Counted from the first letter of the stretch, positions 15,788-24,305 are shown. The stretch is 64,000 bases of DNA from Micromonospora sp. NBRC 110009 (GCF_030518795.1 NZ_CP130427.1:2294001-2358000), one strand, 5' to 3'. The notes: generated by a model not told the origin, from the letters alone. Translations and numbers: made by a program.

Positions 15788-16558
15788 TCAGTCGAGGCTG
15801 ATCGGCCCGAGCATCGGGCGCTTCGCGGTGATCAGGTCACCCGAGGAGCGGCCGGTGAGCCGGCGCTTGATCCAGGGTGCCAGGTGCTGGCCGGCCCAGC
15901 GCAGGTCGGCCGCCCGGGCGGCCAGCCACGGGGTCGGCGCGGGGTGCGGCGGCACCATCAGCCACTCCTCGTCGCAGCCCACCCCGAGCGCGGCGAGCAC
16001 CTGCCCGGCGACCCGCCGGTGCCCGGCCGCCGACAGGTGCAGCCGGTCGGTGCTCCACAGCATCGGGTTGAGGTAGGTGTCGTCGGCGTAGAGATCGACC
16101 AGGATCGCACCGTGCCGCTCGGCGACCTCGCCGACCACCCGGTTGAGCAGGGTCACCCGGGGCGCCACCAGCCGCTGTCCGGGGAGCCGGGCCATCACGT
16201 CGGCGAACCGGAAGAGCACCACGTCGGCACCGCCGGCCCGCAGCTCACCGATCACATCGTCGAAGCGGGGCACGAAGGAGTCCGGGTCGAAGGTCCGCCG
16301 CAGCACGTCGTTGCCGCCGGCCGCGAAGCTGATCAGGTCGGGCTTCATGGCCAGCGCGGCCGGCACCTGCTCCGCGACGATGTTCGGGAAGAGCCGCCCC
16401 CGGATCGCCAGGTTGGCGTACCCGAAGTCCGGGCCGGCCTCGGCGGCGAGCCGGGTGGCGACCAGGTCCGCCCAGCCACGGTAGGTCCCATCCGGATACG
16501 CGTCGTCCATGCCCTCGGTGAAGCTGTCGCCCACCGCCACGTAGCTGCGCCAGCGCAC
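15788..16558 (-). CDS. SGNH/GDSL-family hydrolase
   Basis: This 256-residue esterase-fold protein has all four SGNH blocks: GDSFTEG with nucleophile Ser12, the Gly of AIRGRLFPN, GGND near residue 77, and DRLHLSAAGH with the catalytic Asp/His. There is no signal peptide, so it probably acts in the cytoplasm. The C-terminal 60 residues (WLAARAADLRWAGQHLAPWI) are a helical extension. The substrate could be a lipid, acetylated sugar or ester. The shortened amidohydrolase-like gene follows 2 nt downstream. Confidence 0.92.
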   Translation of the reverse strand: MRWRSYVAVGDSFTEGMDDAYPDGTYRGWADLVATRLAAEAGPDFGYANLAIRGRLFPNIVAEQVPAALAMKPDLISFAAGGNDVLRRTFDPDSFVPRFDDVIGELRAGGADVVLFRFADVMARLPGQRLVAPRVTLLNRVVGEVAERHGAILVDLYADDTYLNPMLWSTDRLHLSAAGHRRVAGQVLAALGVGCDEEWLMVPPHPAPTPWLAARAADLRWAGQHLAPWIKRRLTGRSSGDLITAKRPMLGPISLD

Positions 16559-16832
16559 TGCGCCTCCCTATGACGTCCCGGCAGAGCTGCGTCCCACAGT
16601 CTGTCACCGGACCCGGTGGCACCACCGACCCCCGGGCGGTCGACGTGGCGGAGGTCATCGGGCGGCGACCGTGACGGAGACCTCGTCCAGCCAATTGGAC
16701 AAAAGGGCCGGTCGATCGATCCGGGGCAGAATCCGGCCGCCCGACCGTGGATGATGTTGCCGGTCATCCGGTCCGGAGGCGGGCGGCGTCCGCCACTGCG
16801 GGCTGGTCATCGACGGCGCAGACGAGGAACGC

Positions 16833-18362
16833 ATGACCCAGGGACCACCCTCCGCCCTTCCGCCCGGCGCCCAGCCGCAGCTCCCGAGCTGGCCACCGCC
16901 CGTCCCCGGGTATGGCCCGCCGGCCCAACCCGGACAGCCCGCGCCGTACCCGGGCGGGCCGGGGCAGGCCGGCTTCGGGCCGTACGCTCCGCAGCCACCG
17001 CCGGCGCCGAAGTCCCGGCGGGGCCTGTGGATCGGGGTCGGCGTCGGCGTGCTGGCGCTGACCCTCTGCGCCGGCACCGCGGTCGGCGTCGGCGTCGGGT
17101 TGACCCGGCGCGGCGAGGAGCCCCCGAAGGCCGCCGCCGCGGCGAACGGGGTGAGCGTCACCCAGCAGGAGCTGGACGAGCTGCTGAACCGGCACAGCAA
17201 GGCGCTCGCCGACAAGGACCTGAAGGCCTACCTGACGCCCTTCGACCCGGCCCGCAAGGAGCTGGTGGCCAGCCAGACCCAGCTCTTCCGGAACCTGGGC
17301 AAGCTGCCCCTGGCGGTCGGCCGGTACGGGACGGTCGCCCAGCAGGGCCGGACCAGCGACAGCTTCGGCCGCGGCGTCACCTTCCAGCTCGACGTGTCCT
17401 TCGTGCACCAGTTCGACGGCTACGACCTGACCCCGGTCGCCGAGTGGTACCGCTGGACGGTCGTCAAGGAGAGCCGGGACGCGCCGATCAAGGTCACCGC
17501 CGTCACCGGGGCGCCGGCCGTGCTCGGCGACTCGAAGACCGTCTACTACCCGGGCCCCTGGGACAAGTGGCCCGACATCCACGTCGAGCAGACCCCGCAC
17601 ACGCTGGTCATCACCGACGCCCGGTCGGCCTCGGCGGCCCGGCGGTACGCCCCGGTCGCCGAGGCGGCCGTGCGGGACGACCTCGCCGCCTGGCAGAGCG
17701 GCGGGGCGACCGCCAACACGCCGAAGGGCTTCGTCATCGCCCTGGTCAAGGGCAAGAAGGACCTCGGCTCGCTCTACCGGATCAACAAGGAGAAGACCAC
17801 CGAGTCCGGCATCTCGATCGGCATGATCTCGGCGGTGAAGGGCGACATCGACATCGGCGGCAGCCGCATCGTGATCGACGTGGCCGACCAGGCATTCTTC
17901 GCCCCGGGCGACAAGAAGGGTCCCCGGGAGATCTTCCGGCACGAGCTGGCCCACTCGCTGGTCGCCACCCTGGAGGACGCCGACAAGCAGGACTTCTTCG
18001 CGGGCATCGAGAACTGGATCGTCGAGGGCTTCGCCGAATACCTGGCGCACCGGGGCGAGCCGCTGCGCGCCAGCGGCCGGACCGCGCAGGCCCGCGCTCT
18101 GCTCCGGTCCGGCTGGGACGGCAAGCTGCCGGACAACTTCGACTGGAGCGTCTCGGAGGACCGGCTCAGCTTCCACTACTGGCTCGGGCACGCGGCGATG
18201 ACCTACCTCGCCGACACCTACGGCGAGCAGAAGCTCTTCCAGTTCGTGGTGGCCCGCTACCAGGGCGCCACCGCCGAGCAGGCCTGCCAGCGGGTGCTCG
18301 GCGTCCCGCTGGCGCAGTTCCAGACGGGCTGGGCGGCGTACGTCCGGGCGCAGGCGCGCTGA
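16833..18362 (+). CDS. membrane-anchored peptidase-MA-like metalloprotease with Pro-rich N-terminus
   Basis: The 509 residues begin with a Pro/Gly-rich cytoplasmic tail (1-60), then one membrane segment (about 64-90) and a large extracytoplasmic part. The gluzincin site is HELAH at 370-374, with the third ligand probably Glu398 in IVEGFAEYLA. Before it is an NTF2-like or stalk region (about 105-240). This fits the peptidase-MA family of cell-surface metalloproteases; a peptidase function is inferred from the motif. A gene with the same tail-plus-helix layout starts 20 nt downstream and is probably co-transcribed. Confidence 0.85.
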   Translation: MTQGPPSALPPGAQPQLPSWPPPVPGYGPPAQPGQPAPYPGGPGQAGFGPYAPQPPPAPKSRRGLWIGVGVGVLALTLCAGTAVGVGVGLTRRGEEPPKAAAAANGVSVTQQELDELLNRHSKALADKDLKAYLTPFDPARKELVASQTQLFRNLGKLPLAVGRYGTVAQQGRTSDSFGRGVTFQLDVSFVHQFDGYDLTPVAEWYRWTVVKESRDAPIKVTAVTGAPAVLGDSKTVYYPGPWDKWPDIHVEQTPHTLVITDARSASAARRYAPVAEAAVRDDLAAWQSGGATANTPKGFVIALVKGKKDLGSLYRINKEKTTESGISIGMISAVKGDIDIGGSRIVIDVADQAFFAPGDKKGPREIFRHELAHSLVATLEDADKQDFFAGIENWIVEGFAEYLAHRGEPLRASGRTAQARALLRSGWDGKLPDNFDWSVSEDRLSFHYWLGHAAMTYLADTYGEQKLFQFVVARYQGATAEQACQRVLGVPLAQFQTGWAAYVRAQAR

Positions 18363-18382
18363 GCGGGAACGGAGCGGACGAG

Positions 18383-20098
18383 ATGACGAATCCCCAGATC
18401 CCCACGGGCCAGCCCGGGGCGTCCGGCGGCTGGCCCACCGCGCCGCATCAGCAGTGGCCGCAGCAGCCGGCCGGAGCGCCCCAGCCGCCGGTCCCGCCGC
18501 CGCTGGCTGCGCCGGCTCCGCAGGCGGTCGCACCGCAGCCTCCATACCAGAGCGCACCGCCGGCGGGGATGCCGCAGGCCGGACCGCCCGGCGCGCCGCA
18601 GGTCCCGTACCCCGGAGCGCCGCAGCCGCCGATTCCGGTGGCCGGGCAGCCGGCGTATCCAGTGGCCGGGCAGCCGGCGTACCCCGCAGCCGGGCAGCCG
18701 GCATACCCGGTGGCGGGCCAGGCCACGTACCCGCCGAACGGCTGGGCCGGGCCGGGCGGCGCCCCGCCGGCGCCGCCCAAGCGGCGCGGACGACTCGCGC
18801 TGCTGCTGGCCGGCGGCCTGGTGGCCGTGCTGGCCGTCGGCGCGGGCACCGCCTACGGCGTCTCCCGGCTGATCGGCGGAGGCTCCGGCGCGGGGGGCGA
18901 CCTGGAGAGCGCCTGGGTGCTCGACTTTCCCAAGCGGGAGAACATGACCGGGCTCACCGCCTTTGACCAGGAAGACACGTTCGGCGCCTGGCTGGTCGGC
19001 GACAACGTGGTACGGGCGCAGGCGGACGGGGTGCTGGCCTACCGGCTCTCCGACGGCGGGCAGGCCTGGGGCGCGCCCGCGCCGGACGGAACCTCGGTCT
19101 GCGTCGCGGCCCAGGCGGTGACCGACGGGCGGGGTGCGATCGCGGTCGGCTCCGACAAGTCCTGCAACACCGTGGCCGGGATCGACCTGAACACCGGCAA
19201 GGTGACCTGGCAGGCCAGGTTCCCCGCGCCGGTCGTCGAGGGACGCGACACGCTGACCGCGCCGGACCTGTCGGTCGCCGGCCAGCAGGTGATCGTCCGG
19301 TCCGAGGACACCCTGATCGGGTGGTCGCTCGCGACCGGAAAGCAGCTCTGGCGCACCACCGGGCACAAGCTGCTGCCGGGACGGGACTGCGGGTTCCAGG
19401 ACATGCGGGCCGCCGACGACCTGGTGGTGGTCACCTACGGCTGCCCGCGCGGCGGCCAGGTGGACGCCCTCGACCCGGCCACCGGCAAGGTGCGCTGGCG
19501 GCAGCGGCTGCCCGAGTCGAAGCTCATCGACGGCGCGCTCGGCGTGCAGCCGCCGATCGGCCTGCCGGGGCTGGGGCACGACGCGTACACGATCCGGGAC
19601 CCACGGACCGGCAAGGAGGTGGCCTCCTTCACCGACCCGATCGACGGCATCGAGCTGTGGGACGTGCCGCCGAACCGGTCCAACGCGATCGACGGTCCGG
19701 CGATCTACGAGTGCCTCGTCGCCGACGACACCCTCTACTTCCCGACGTTCCCAAAGCCGGTGCCGGGCACCGGGCGGTCGGCCGACCAGATCGTCGCGAT
19801 CGACCTGGCCACCGGGAAGAAGCGTTGGGTGTCCTCCGGCCACAGCGCCAGCAAGGTCCAGCTGATCCGCCGGGACGAACAGGGCGTGCTCGCCTGGGAG
19901 GCCGGCGACCGGAAGAAGCTTCCGCCGCGCCTCGTCCGCATCGACCCGGCCACCGGCAAGGTCACCGTGGTGGCCGAGGGGCCGCTCTCGGCCGGCTTCG
20001 AGGGCGAGGAGGCCAAGGTCATGGAGCGGGACGGAGTCGTGGTGATCGTGCCCTGGAAGCACGTGGTGGCGGACCGGGCGATCACCGTGCTGCGCTGA
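18383..20098 (+). CDS. membrane-anchored PQQ-type beta-propeller protein with Pro-rich repeats
   Basis: This 571-residue protein has a Pro/Gln/Ala-rich cytoplasmic tail (1-130) that includes four tandem copies of a PVAGQPAYP unit (84-117), one membrane helix (about 137-160) and an extracytoplasmic propeller. The propeller shows PQQ-type blades (GIDLNTGKVTWQ, SLATGKQLWR, LDPATGKVRWRQ, IDLATGKKRWVS, IDPATGKVT). Actinobacteria use such proteins as surface binding platforms; no ligand is known. It follows the metalloprotease gene with 20 nt between them, and a long hairpin ends the operon. Confidence 0.85.
   Translation: MTNPQIPTGQPGASGGWPTAPHQQWPQQPAGAPQPPVPPPLAAPAPQAVAPQPPYQSAPPAGMPQAGPPGAPQVPYPGAPQPPIPVAGQPAYPVAGQPAYPAAGQPAYPVAGQATYPPNGWAGPGGAPPAPPKRRGRLALLLAGGLVAVLAVGAGTAYGVSRLIGGGSGAGGDLESAWVLDFPKRENMTGLTAFDQEDTFGAWLVGDNVVRAQADGVLAYRLSDGGQAWGAPAPDGTSVCVAAQAVTDGRGAIAVGSDKSCNTVAGIDLNTGKVTWQARFPAPVVEGRDTLTAPDLSVAGQQVIVRSEDTLIGWSLATGKQLWRTTGHKLLPGRDCGFQDMRAADDLVVVTYGCPRGGQVDALDPATGKVRWRQRLPESKLIDGALGVQPPIGLPGLGHDAYTIRDPRTGKEVASFTDPIDGIELWDVPPNRSNAIDGPAIYECLVADDTLYFPTFPKPVPGTGRSADQIVAIDLATGKKRWVSSGHSASKVQLIRRDEQGVLAWEAGDRKKLPPRLVRIDPATGKVTVVAEGPLSAGFEGEEAKVMERDGVVVIVPWKHVVADRAITVLR
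18634..18735 (+). repeat. in-frame tandem repeat encoding PVAGQPAYP
   Basis: Four imperfect copies of a unit of about 27 bp (core GTGGCCGGGCAGCCGGCGTA) code for the Pro-rich tail of the propeller protein. Such coding repeats can change copy number by slippage. Confidence 0.7.
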
Positions 20099-20115
20099 CC
20101 CGAACAGCGCCGCAC

Positions 20116-20155
20116 GAGAAGGGGCGGACCACCGGCCGGTGGTCCGCCCCTTCTC
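20116..20155. terminator. bidirectional terminator, 40-nt perfect palindrome
   Basis: Two exact 20-nt complementary arms (GAGAAGGGGCGGACCACCGG and its reverse complement) meet without a spacer, between the convergent propeller gene and the lipoprotein gene at 20164. Confidence 0.9.
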
Positions 20156-20163
20156 ATTCAGGA

Positions 20164-21177
20164 TCAGGCCGCGTACGCCAGCAGCGTCATGTTCCGCAGG
20201 GCCGCCGGCTCCTCGACCGTGCCGAGCGGGGTGAAGCTGCTGTCCAGCACGCTGATGCCGGTCGCCCGCTTCACGATCACCTTGTCGTCGGCGGTGAACA
20301 TGATGCTGCGGATCTCGCCCCCACCCGGCAGGTCCACCACCTTGCTCGTGGTGGTGTCGACCACCGCGAAGCTGTCATCCCGGCGGGACGGGTCGGTGCC
20401 GTCCCAACCGACCGAGACGTACCGGCCGTCCATCGACACGCTCTGGGCCCGCCAGCCGCCCCAGTGCGCGGCCTCCTCCTTCCGCGGCGTGTAGGAGTAG
20501 TGGCGCGACTGCGTCCCGTCCGTCACATACGGCTTGTGCCGGTCGTCCATCGCGGCCAGCCACCGGCCGTCCACCGACCAGCACCGGTCGGTCTCCTGAC
20601 CCGGGTCACCATCGACCCGCTTGTTGGCCGCCACGTCGAACAGCACCGACTCCCGGGTCTTCTTGTGCACCATCAACAGGTCGCCGCCCTGCCAGACCAG
20701 TGCCCGGGAGTCCAGGCAGCTGACGTCGTCCAGCAGCCTCGTCGCGCCCGGCTTCCCGATCGTGCCCGCCATGAGCACCCCACTGACGTTCCCGTCCGTG
20801 CTGTCCTGCACCCAGGCGACCCGCTTGCCGTCCGGCGAGACGGTAAGGGTGTTGGCCTCGCAGCCGTAGGTCACGAACGGCAGCTCGTGGACCACCACAT
20901 CCGAGCTGCCCCGGACCGCGTGGATCCGATAGTTGTTGGACGTCTTCTCCAGGTAGTACCGGGTGCCGGGGAGCACGGCGGCCGATGCGGCGGGGTTGCT
21001 GACCGGAGCCGCGGTGGCGACGGCGGTCGGCGCGTCGGAAGTCGGGGTGGTCTTTCCTCCGCCGCAGGCGGTCAGGCCCACCATCGCGAGCGCGGCCGCC
21101 GAGAGGGCCACGACACGGCGGAGGCTACGCAGACGAGCGGTGCGGGCGGCGGGGGTCGGGGCGGCGAAAGCGTTCAC
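20164..21177 (-). CDS. lipoprotein with TolB/WD-like propeller (paralogue 1 of the sigma-factor partner)
   Basis: This 337-residue protein starts at GTG 21177 (GAGGA upstream). It has a lipoprotein signal peptide, with lipobox MVGLTAC and lipidated Cys38. The mature part repeats VSPDGKRVAWVQD, WSVDGRWLAA, SMDGRYVSVGW and TADDKVIVK, typical of propeller blades. It is strongly similar along its whole length to the proteins encoded at 21361 and 22567, including the ending TVEEPAALRNMTLLAYAA. It has its own promoter, GGCAACC-N17-CGTC, and its own terminator is not needed upstream. It probably senses something outside the membrane; this is inferred. Confidence 0.85.
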   Translation of the reverse strand: MNAFAAPTPAARTARLRSLRRVVALSAAALAMVGLTACGGGKTTPTSDAPTAVATAAPVSNPAASAAVLPGTRYYLEKTSNNYRIHAVRGSSDVVVHELPFVTYGCEANTLTVSPDGKRVAWVQDSTDGNVSGVLMAGTIGKPGATRLLDDVSCLDSRALVWQGGDLLMVHKKTRESVLFDVAANKRVDGDPGQETDRCWSVDGRWLAAMDDRHKPYVTDGTQSRHYSYTPRKEEAAHWGGWRAQSVSMDGRYVSVGWDGTDPSRRDDSFAVVDTTTSKVVDLPGGGEIRSIMFTADDKVIVKRATGISVLDSSFTPLGTVEEPAALRNMTLLAYAA

Positions 21178-21224
21178 GGTTCCGGTCCTCAGGGTCGGTG
21201 GCGCATCGGCTTGACGCACTCCCA

Positions 21225-21252
21225 GACGTCGAGTTCTCGATGGAGGGTTGCC
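21225..21252 (-). promoter_or_regulatory. SigE-family promoter of paralogue 1 (GGCAACC-N17-CGTC)
   Basis: The -35 element GGCAACC (21252-21246) and -10 element CGTC (21228-21225) are 17 nt apart. The start codon is 47 nt further on. The same elements and spacing occur at 22440-22467 and 24272-24299. Confidence 0.75.
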
Positions 21253-21307
21253 GCCTCGGAGGGCGGAATTTCGGCGAATCTCCGAAACGGGGTTCATCCA
21301 TGACAAA

Positions 21308-21335
21308 GGCCCCCGGCGCCAGTGCGCCGGAGGCC
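21308..21335 (-). terminator. terminator of paralogue 2
   Basis: A GGCC + CCGGCGC stem, with one C/A mismatch between the two parts, pairs with GCGCCGG + GGCC. It lies about 25 nt after the stop at 21361. The hairpin after paralogue 3 has the same mismatched design. Confidence 0.65.
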
Positions 21336-21360
21336 TGCCTGGGCGGCCGTGGTGGATCGC

Positions 21361-22392
21361 TCAGGCCACGTACGCCAGCAGCTTGAGGTCGCGCACGGCG
21401 GCCGGCTCCTCGACCGTGCCGAGCGGCGTGAAGGTGCGGTCCAGAACACTGATGCCGGTCACCCGCTTGACGATCACCTTGTCGTCGGCGGTGAACAAGA
21501 TGCTGCGGATGTCGCCGGTCCCGGGCAGGTCGACCACCTTGCTGGTGATGGTGTCGACCACCGCGAAGCTGCCGTCGTTGCGGGACGGGTCGGTGTTCAT
21601 CCAGCCGACCGCAACATACCGACCGTCCATCGAGACGCTGCGGACCCGCCAGCCGTCGTGGTGCGCGGCCTCGGCCTTCGGCGGCGTGTAGTGGTAGAAG
21701 CGCCACTTGCTCTCGCCGGTGGCGTACGGCCTGCCGCCCTCGGACACGGCGGCCCAGCTGCGCCCGTTGGGCGACCACCACGTGAGGGTCTCGCTCCCCG
21801 CGTCGCCGTCGGCCGGCTTGTTCTCCGGCACGTCGATCAGCACCGGCCGGCTGCCATCGTGCACCATCAGCAGGTCGTTCGTGTTCCAGACCAGGGGATT
21901 GCTGCCGAGGCAGTTGGCCTTCCCGCGGAAGTTCTCCGCCCGCTCGACGGTCCGCTTCCGAGATCCATCGATCATCGACGTCACCAGGGTGCCGGCATCC
22001 TGGGAGGCGCCGCCCTCCACCCAGGCGAGCCGCTCACCGTACGGCGAAATGGTGATCGTGTTACGGAGGCAGCTGCCGGCACCGAGGGGAATCCGGGCGG
22101 TCACCTGATCGACGTCGCCCCGAACGGCGTGGATCACCGCCTCCCGGTCGGTCATCCCCAGGTAGTAGCGGGTGCCGGTGAGCACGGCAGCCGAGGAGTC
22201 GGGATTGCCGACCGGAGCCGCGGTGGTGACGGCGGCCGGCGCGGCGGACGTCGGGGCGGCGGCCGGCGCGTTGCTGCCCTCGCCGCAGGCGCTCAGGCCC
22301 ACCATGGTGAGCACGGCGGCCGAGAGCGCCACGGCCCGGCGGAGGCTACGGAAACGGGCGGTGCGGGCGGCGGGGGCAGCGAAGACGCTCAC
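21361..22392 (-). CDS. lipoprotein with TolB/WD-like propeller (paralogue 2)
   Basis: This 343-residue protein from GTG 22392 has the lipobox MVGLSAC with Cys36. It shares with its neighbours RYVAVGW, TSKVVDLPG, FTADDKVIVK and the ending LGTVEEPAAVRDLKLLAYVA. The middle is the most diverged of the three copies (TRIP-like TARIPLGAGSCLRNTITIS replaces the segment around YGCEA). It has its own GGCAACC-N17-CGTC promoter 47 nt before the start and a terminator behind it, so each copy is a separate transcription unit. Confidence 0.85.
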   Translation of the reverse strand: MSVFAAPAARTARFRSLRRAVALSAAVLTMVGLSACGEGSNAPAAAPTSAAPAAVTTAAPVGNPDSSAAVLTGTRYYLGMTDREAVIHAVRGDVDQVTARIPLGAGSCLRNTITISPYGERLAWVEGGASQDAGTLVTSMIDGSRKRTVERAENFRGKANCLGSNPLVWNTNDLLMVHDGSRPVLIDVPENKPADGDAGSETLTWWSPNGRSWAAVSEGGRPYATGESKWRFYHYTPPKAEAAHHDGWRVRSVSMDGRYVAVGWMNTDPSRNDGSFAVVDTITSKVVDLPGTGDIRSILFTADDKVIVKRVTGISVLDRTFTPLGTVEEPAAVRDLKLLAYVA

Positions 22393-22439
22393 GGTTCCAG
22401 TCCTCAGATTCGGTGGCGCAACGGTGTGACGCTCTCCCA

Positions 22440-22467
22440 GACGTCAGCTCTTCGATGAAGGGTTGCC
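22440..22467 (-). promoter_or_regulatory. SigE-family promoter of paralogue 2 (GGCAACC-N17-CGTC)
   Basis: GGCAACC at 22467-22461 and CGTC at 22443-22440, 17 nt apart and 47 nt before the GTG start. The surrounding 60 nt are also similar to the promoter of paralogue 1, indicating duplication of the gene with its promoter. Confidence 0.75.
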
Positions 22468-22521
22468 GCCTCGGAGAGAAAGCTTCGGCGAGTGTGCGCG
22501 ATCAACTTCAGCCATCGCACA

Positions 22522-22551
22522 GGCCCCCCAGCGCCAGCGTGCTGAGGGGCC
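22522..22551 (-). terminator. terminator of the sigma/propeller operon
   Basis: A GGCCCC + CAGC stem with one C/A mismatch pairs with GCTG + GGGGCC, about 15 nt after the stop at 22567. It ends the sigma-factor operon before the promoter of paralogue 2. Confidence 0.65.
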
Positions 22552-22566
22552 CGGGAGAGCGCGGGA

Positions 22567-23694
22567 TCAGGGCGCGTACGCCAGCAGCCACATGTTGCGG
22601 ACGGAGGCGGTTTCGGTGACCGTCCCGAGCGGCGAGAAGTTGCTGTCCAGCACGGTGATGCCGGTCGCCCGCTTCACGATCACCTTGCGGTCGACGGTGA
22701 ACGTGATGCTGCGGATCTGACCCTGAACCGGCAGGTCCACCACCTTGCTGGTGGTGGTGTCGACCACCGCGAAACTGTCGTCGTGGCGCTGCGGGTCGGT
22801 GCCTACCCAACCGACGGAGACGTACCGGCCGTCCATCGACACGCTGCGCGCCTGCCAGCCGCCCCAGTGCTCGGCCTCGGCCTTCGGCGGCGTGTAGGAG
22901 TACGGGCGCCCCTGCGTCTCGTCCGCCACGTACGGCTTGCCCTCCGCCACGGCCGCCAGCCACCTGCCATCGGCCGACCAGCACCGGTCGGTCTCCTGAC
23001 CCGGGTCACCGTTGACCCGCTTGTTGGCCGCCACGTCGAACAGCACCGACTGACCGCTCTTCTTGCGCACCATCAGCAGGTCGCTGCCCTGCCAGACCAG
23101 CGCCCGGGGACCGAGGCAGTTGACGTCGTCCAGCAGTCTCGTCGACTCCGGCTCGCCGAGCATGCCGGCCAGGAGCACACCGCTCTGGTCGCCGTCGGTG
23201 CTGTCCTGTACCCAGGCCACCCGCCGGCCGTCCGGCGAGACGGTGAGGGTGCTCGCCTCGCAGCCGTAGCTCTTCTCGATCGGGATCTGGTGGACCACCC
23301 GGTCGGAGCCGCCCCGGACGGCGTGGATCCGGACCTTGGTGGACGTGGTCTCCAGGTAGTACCGGGTTCCGCCGAGGACGGACGCCGGCTTGACCGGCGA
23401 GTTGGTCGGTTCGGCGCTCGCCGAAGGGTCCGGGGTCGGGGTGACCTCGACCGGGGGCACGGTGACGGTGGTCGACGGGCCGGCGGGCTGGGGCAGGGGC
23501 GCCTGCCCGTTCGGCCGGATCGCCAGGGCGGTCCCGGTGGCGGCGGCGACCATCACCAGCGCGGCGGCCGAGGTGGCCACGGCTCGCTGGACGCCGAGCC
23601 GGCGGGAGGTACGCAGGGCGCGGTCCCGTAGGTCGACCGGGGTGACCTCCTCGGCCAGGTCGGCCAGGTCGAACCGGAGGCGGTCGTGGTTCAT
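22567..23694 (-). CDS. membrane-anchored propeller protein coupled to the sigma factor (probable anti-sigma/sensor)
   Basis: This 375-residue protein starts at ATG 23694, which overlaps the sigma-factor stop in ATGA, so the two are translationally coupled. Residues 1-36 are cytoplasmic and acidic (DLADLAEEVTPVDLRDRALR), one membrane helix follows (37-59), then a Pro/Thr linker and a propeller with VSPDGRRVAWVQD, WSADGRWLAA, SMDGRYVSVGW and VDRKVIVK. Short cytoplasmic tail plus helix plus extracellular sensor, made from the same mRNA as a SigE-family sigma factor, is the usual place for a regulator of that sigma. No zinc anti-sigma motif is present, so the anti-sigma role is inference. Confidence 0.85.
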   Translation of the reverse strand: MNHDRLRFDLADLAEEVTPVDLRDRALRTSRRLGVQRAVATSAAALVMVAAATGTALAIRPNGQAPLPQPAGPSTTVTVPPVEVTPTPDPSASAEPTNSPVKPASVLGGTRYYLETTSTKVRIHAVRGGSDRVVHQIPIEKSYGCEASTLTVSPDGRRVAWVQDSTDGDQSGVLLAGMLGEPESTRLLDDVNCLGPRALVWQGSDLLMVRKKSGQSVLFDVAANKRVNGDPGQETDRCWSADGRWLAAVAEGKPYVADETQGRPYSYTPPKAEAEHWGGWQARSVSMDGRYVSVGWVGTDPQRHDDSFAVVDTTTSKVVDLPVQGQIRSITFTVDRKVIVKRATGITVLDSNFSPLGTVTETASVRNMWLLAYAP

Positions 23695-24221
23695 CGGGTG
23701 CTCCCTTCCAGGACGTACAGCTCGGCGAGTTCCGGGGCGACGGTGCGTAACTTGGCCAGGGCCTTCGAGGTCTGGCTCTTGACGGTGCCGACGGTGACGC
23801 CGAGCAGGTCGGCGGCCTCGGCCTCGGTGCGGTCCTCGAAGAACCGCAGCACCAGCACGGCCCGCTGCTTGGCGGAGAGTTTCGCCAGCGCGGCCCGGAG
23901 GGTGAGCCGGAGCGTGGTCTGGTGCGCGTGGTCCGGGGCCGAGTCGCCTCCGCGCGGCTCGGGCAGGTCGCCCGGCATCGACTCGGCCACCCGGCGCCGC
24001 CGCCACCAGGAGACTTGCAGGTGGTACATGATCTTGCGGGTGTACGCCTCGGCGTTGCCGCTGTCATGCAGCCGGCTCCACGAGCGGTGGGTGCGCGCCA
24101 GAGCGGACTGGACGAGATCCTCAGCCAGATGCTGGTCGCCGGTCAGCAGGTAGGCCGAACGCAGCAGTGCGGGGGTGCGAGTTCGCACGAACGAGTCGAA
24201 CTCACTCAGGAGAGGGTCCAC
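23691..24221 (-). CDS. SigE-family RNA polymerase sigma factor
   Basis: This 176-residue ECF-type sigma factor has region 2 at about 8-75 (LLRSAYLLTGDQHLAEDLVQ, then YTRKIMYHLQVSWWRRRR) and region 4 at about 105-160 (LSAKQRAVLVLRFFEDRTEA, then AADLLGVTVGTVKSQTSKAL). GTG 24221 is preceded by AAGGA with 9-nt spacing. The promoter GGCAACC-N17-CGTC lies 50 nt upstream and recurs before the two lipoprotein paralogues, which suggests the sigma factor transcribes its own operon and both of them. Confidence 0.93.
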   Translation of the reverse strand: MDPLLSEFDSFVRTRTPALLRSAYLLTGDQHLAEDLVQSALARTHRSWSRLHDSGNAEAYTRKIMYHLQVSWWRRRRVAESMPGDLPEPRGGDSAPDHAHQTTLRLTLRAALAKLSAKQRAVLVLRFFEDRTEAEAADLLGVTVGTVKSQTSKALAKLRTVAPELAELYVLEGSTR

Positions 24222-24271
24222 ACGAGCCGATCCTTGGGGTGAGGTGGTGCGTTCATCGTGACGCCCTTCCA

Positions 24272-24299
24272 GACGTCAGCCCACCGCGCCATGGTTGCC
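24272..24299 (-). promoter_or_regulatory. SigE-family promoter of the sigma-factor operon (GGCAACC-N17-CGTC)
   Basis: GGCAACC at 24299-24293 and CGTC at 24275-24272, 17 nt apart. CGTCTGG after the spacer is identical in all three copies of this promoter. Autoregulation is inferred. Confidence 0.75.
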
Positions 24300-24305
24300 G
24301 GCGGA

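Noticed and set aside
11301..16076. 1591-codon plus-strand frame
   Set aside because: It is the antisense shadow of the sulfurtransferase, repeat protein and SGNH genes, Arg/Gly/Asp-rich with no recognisable fold.
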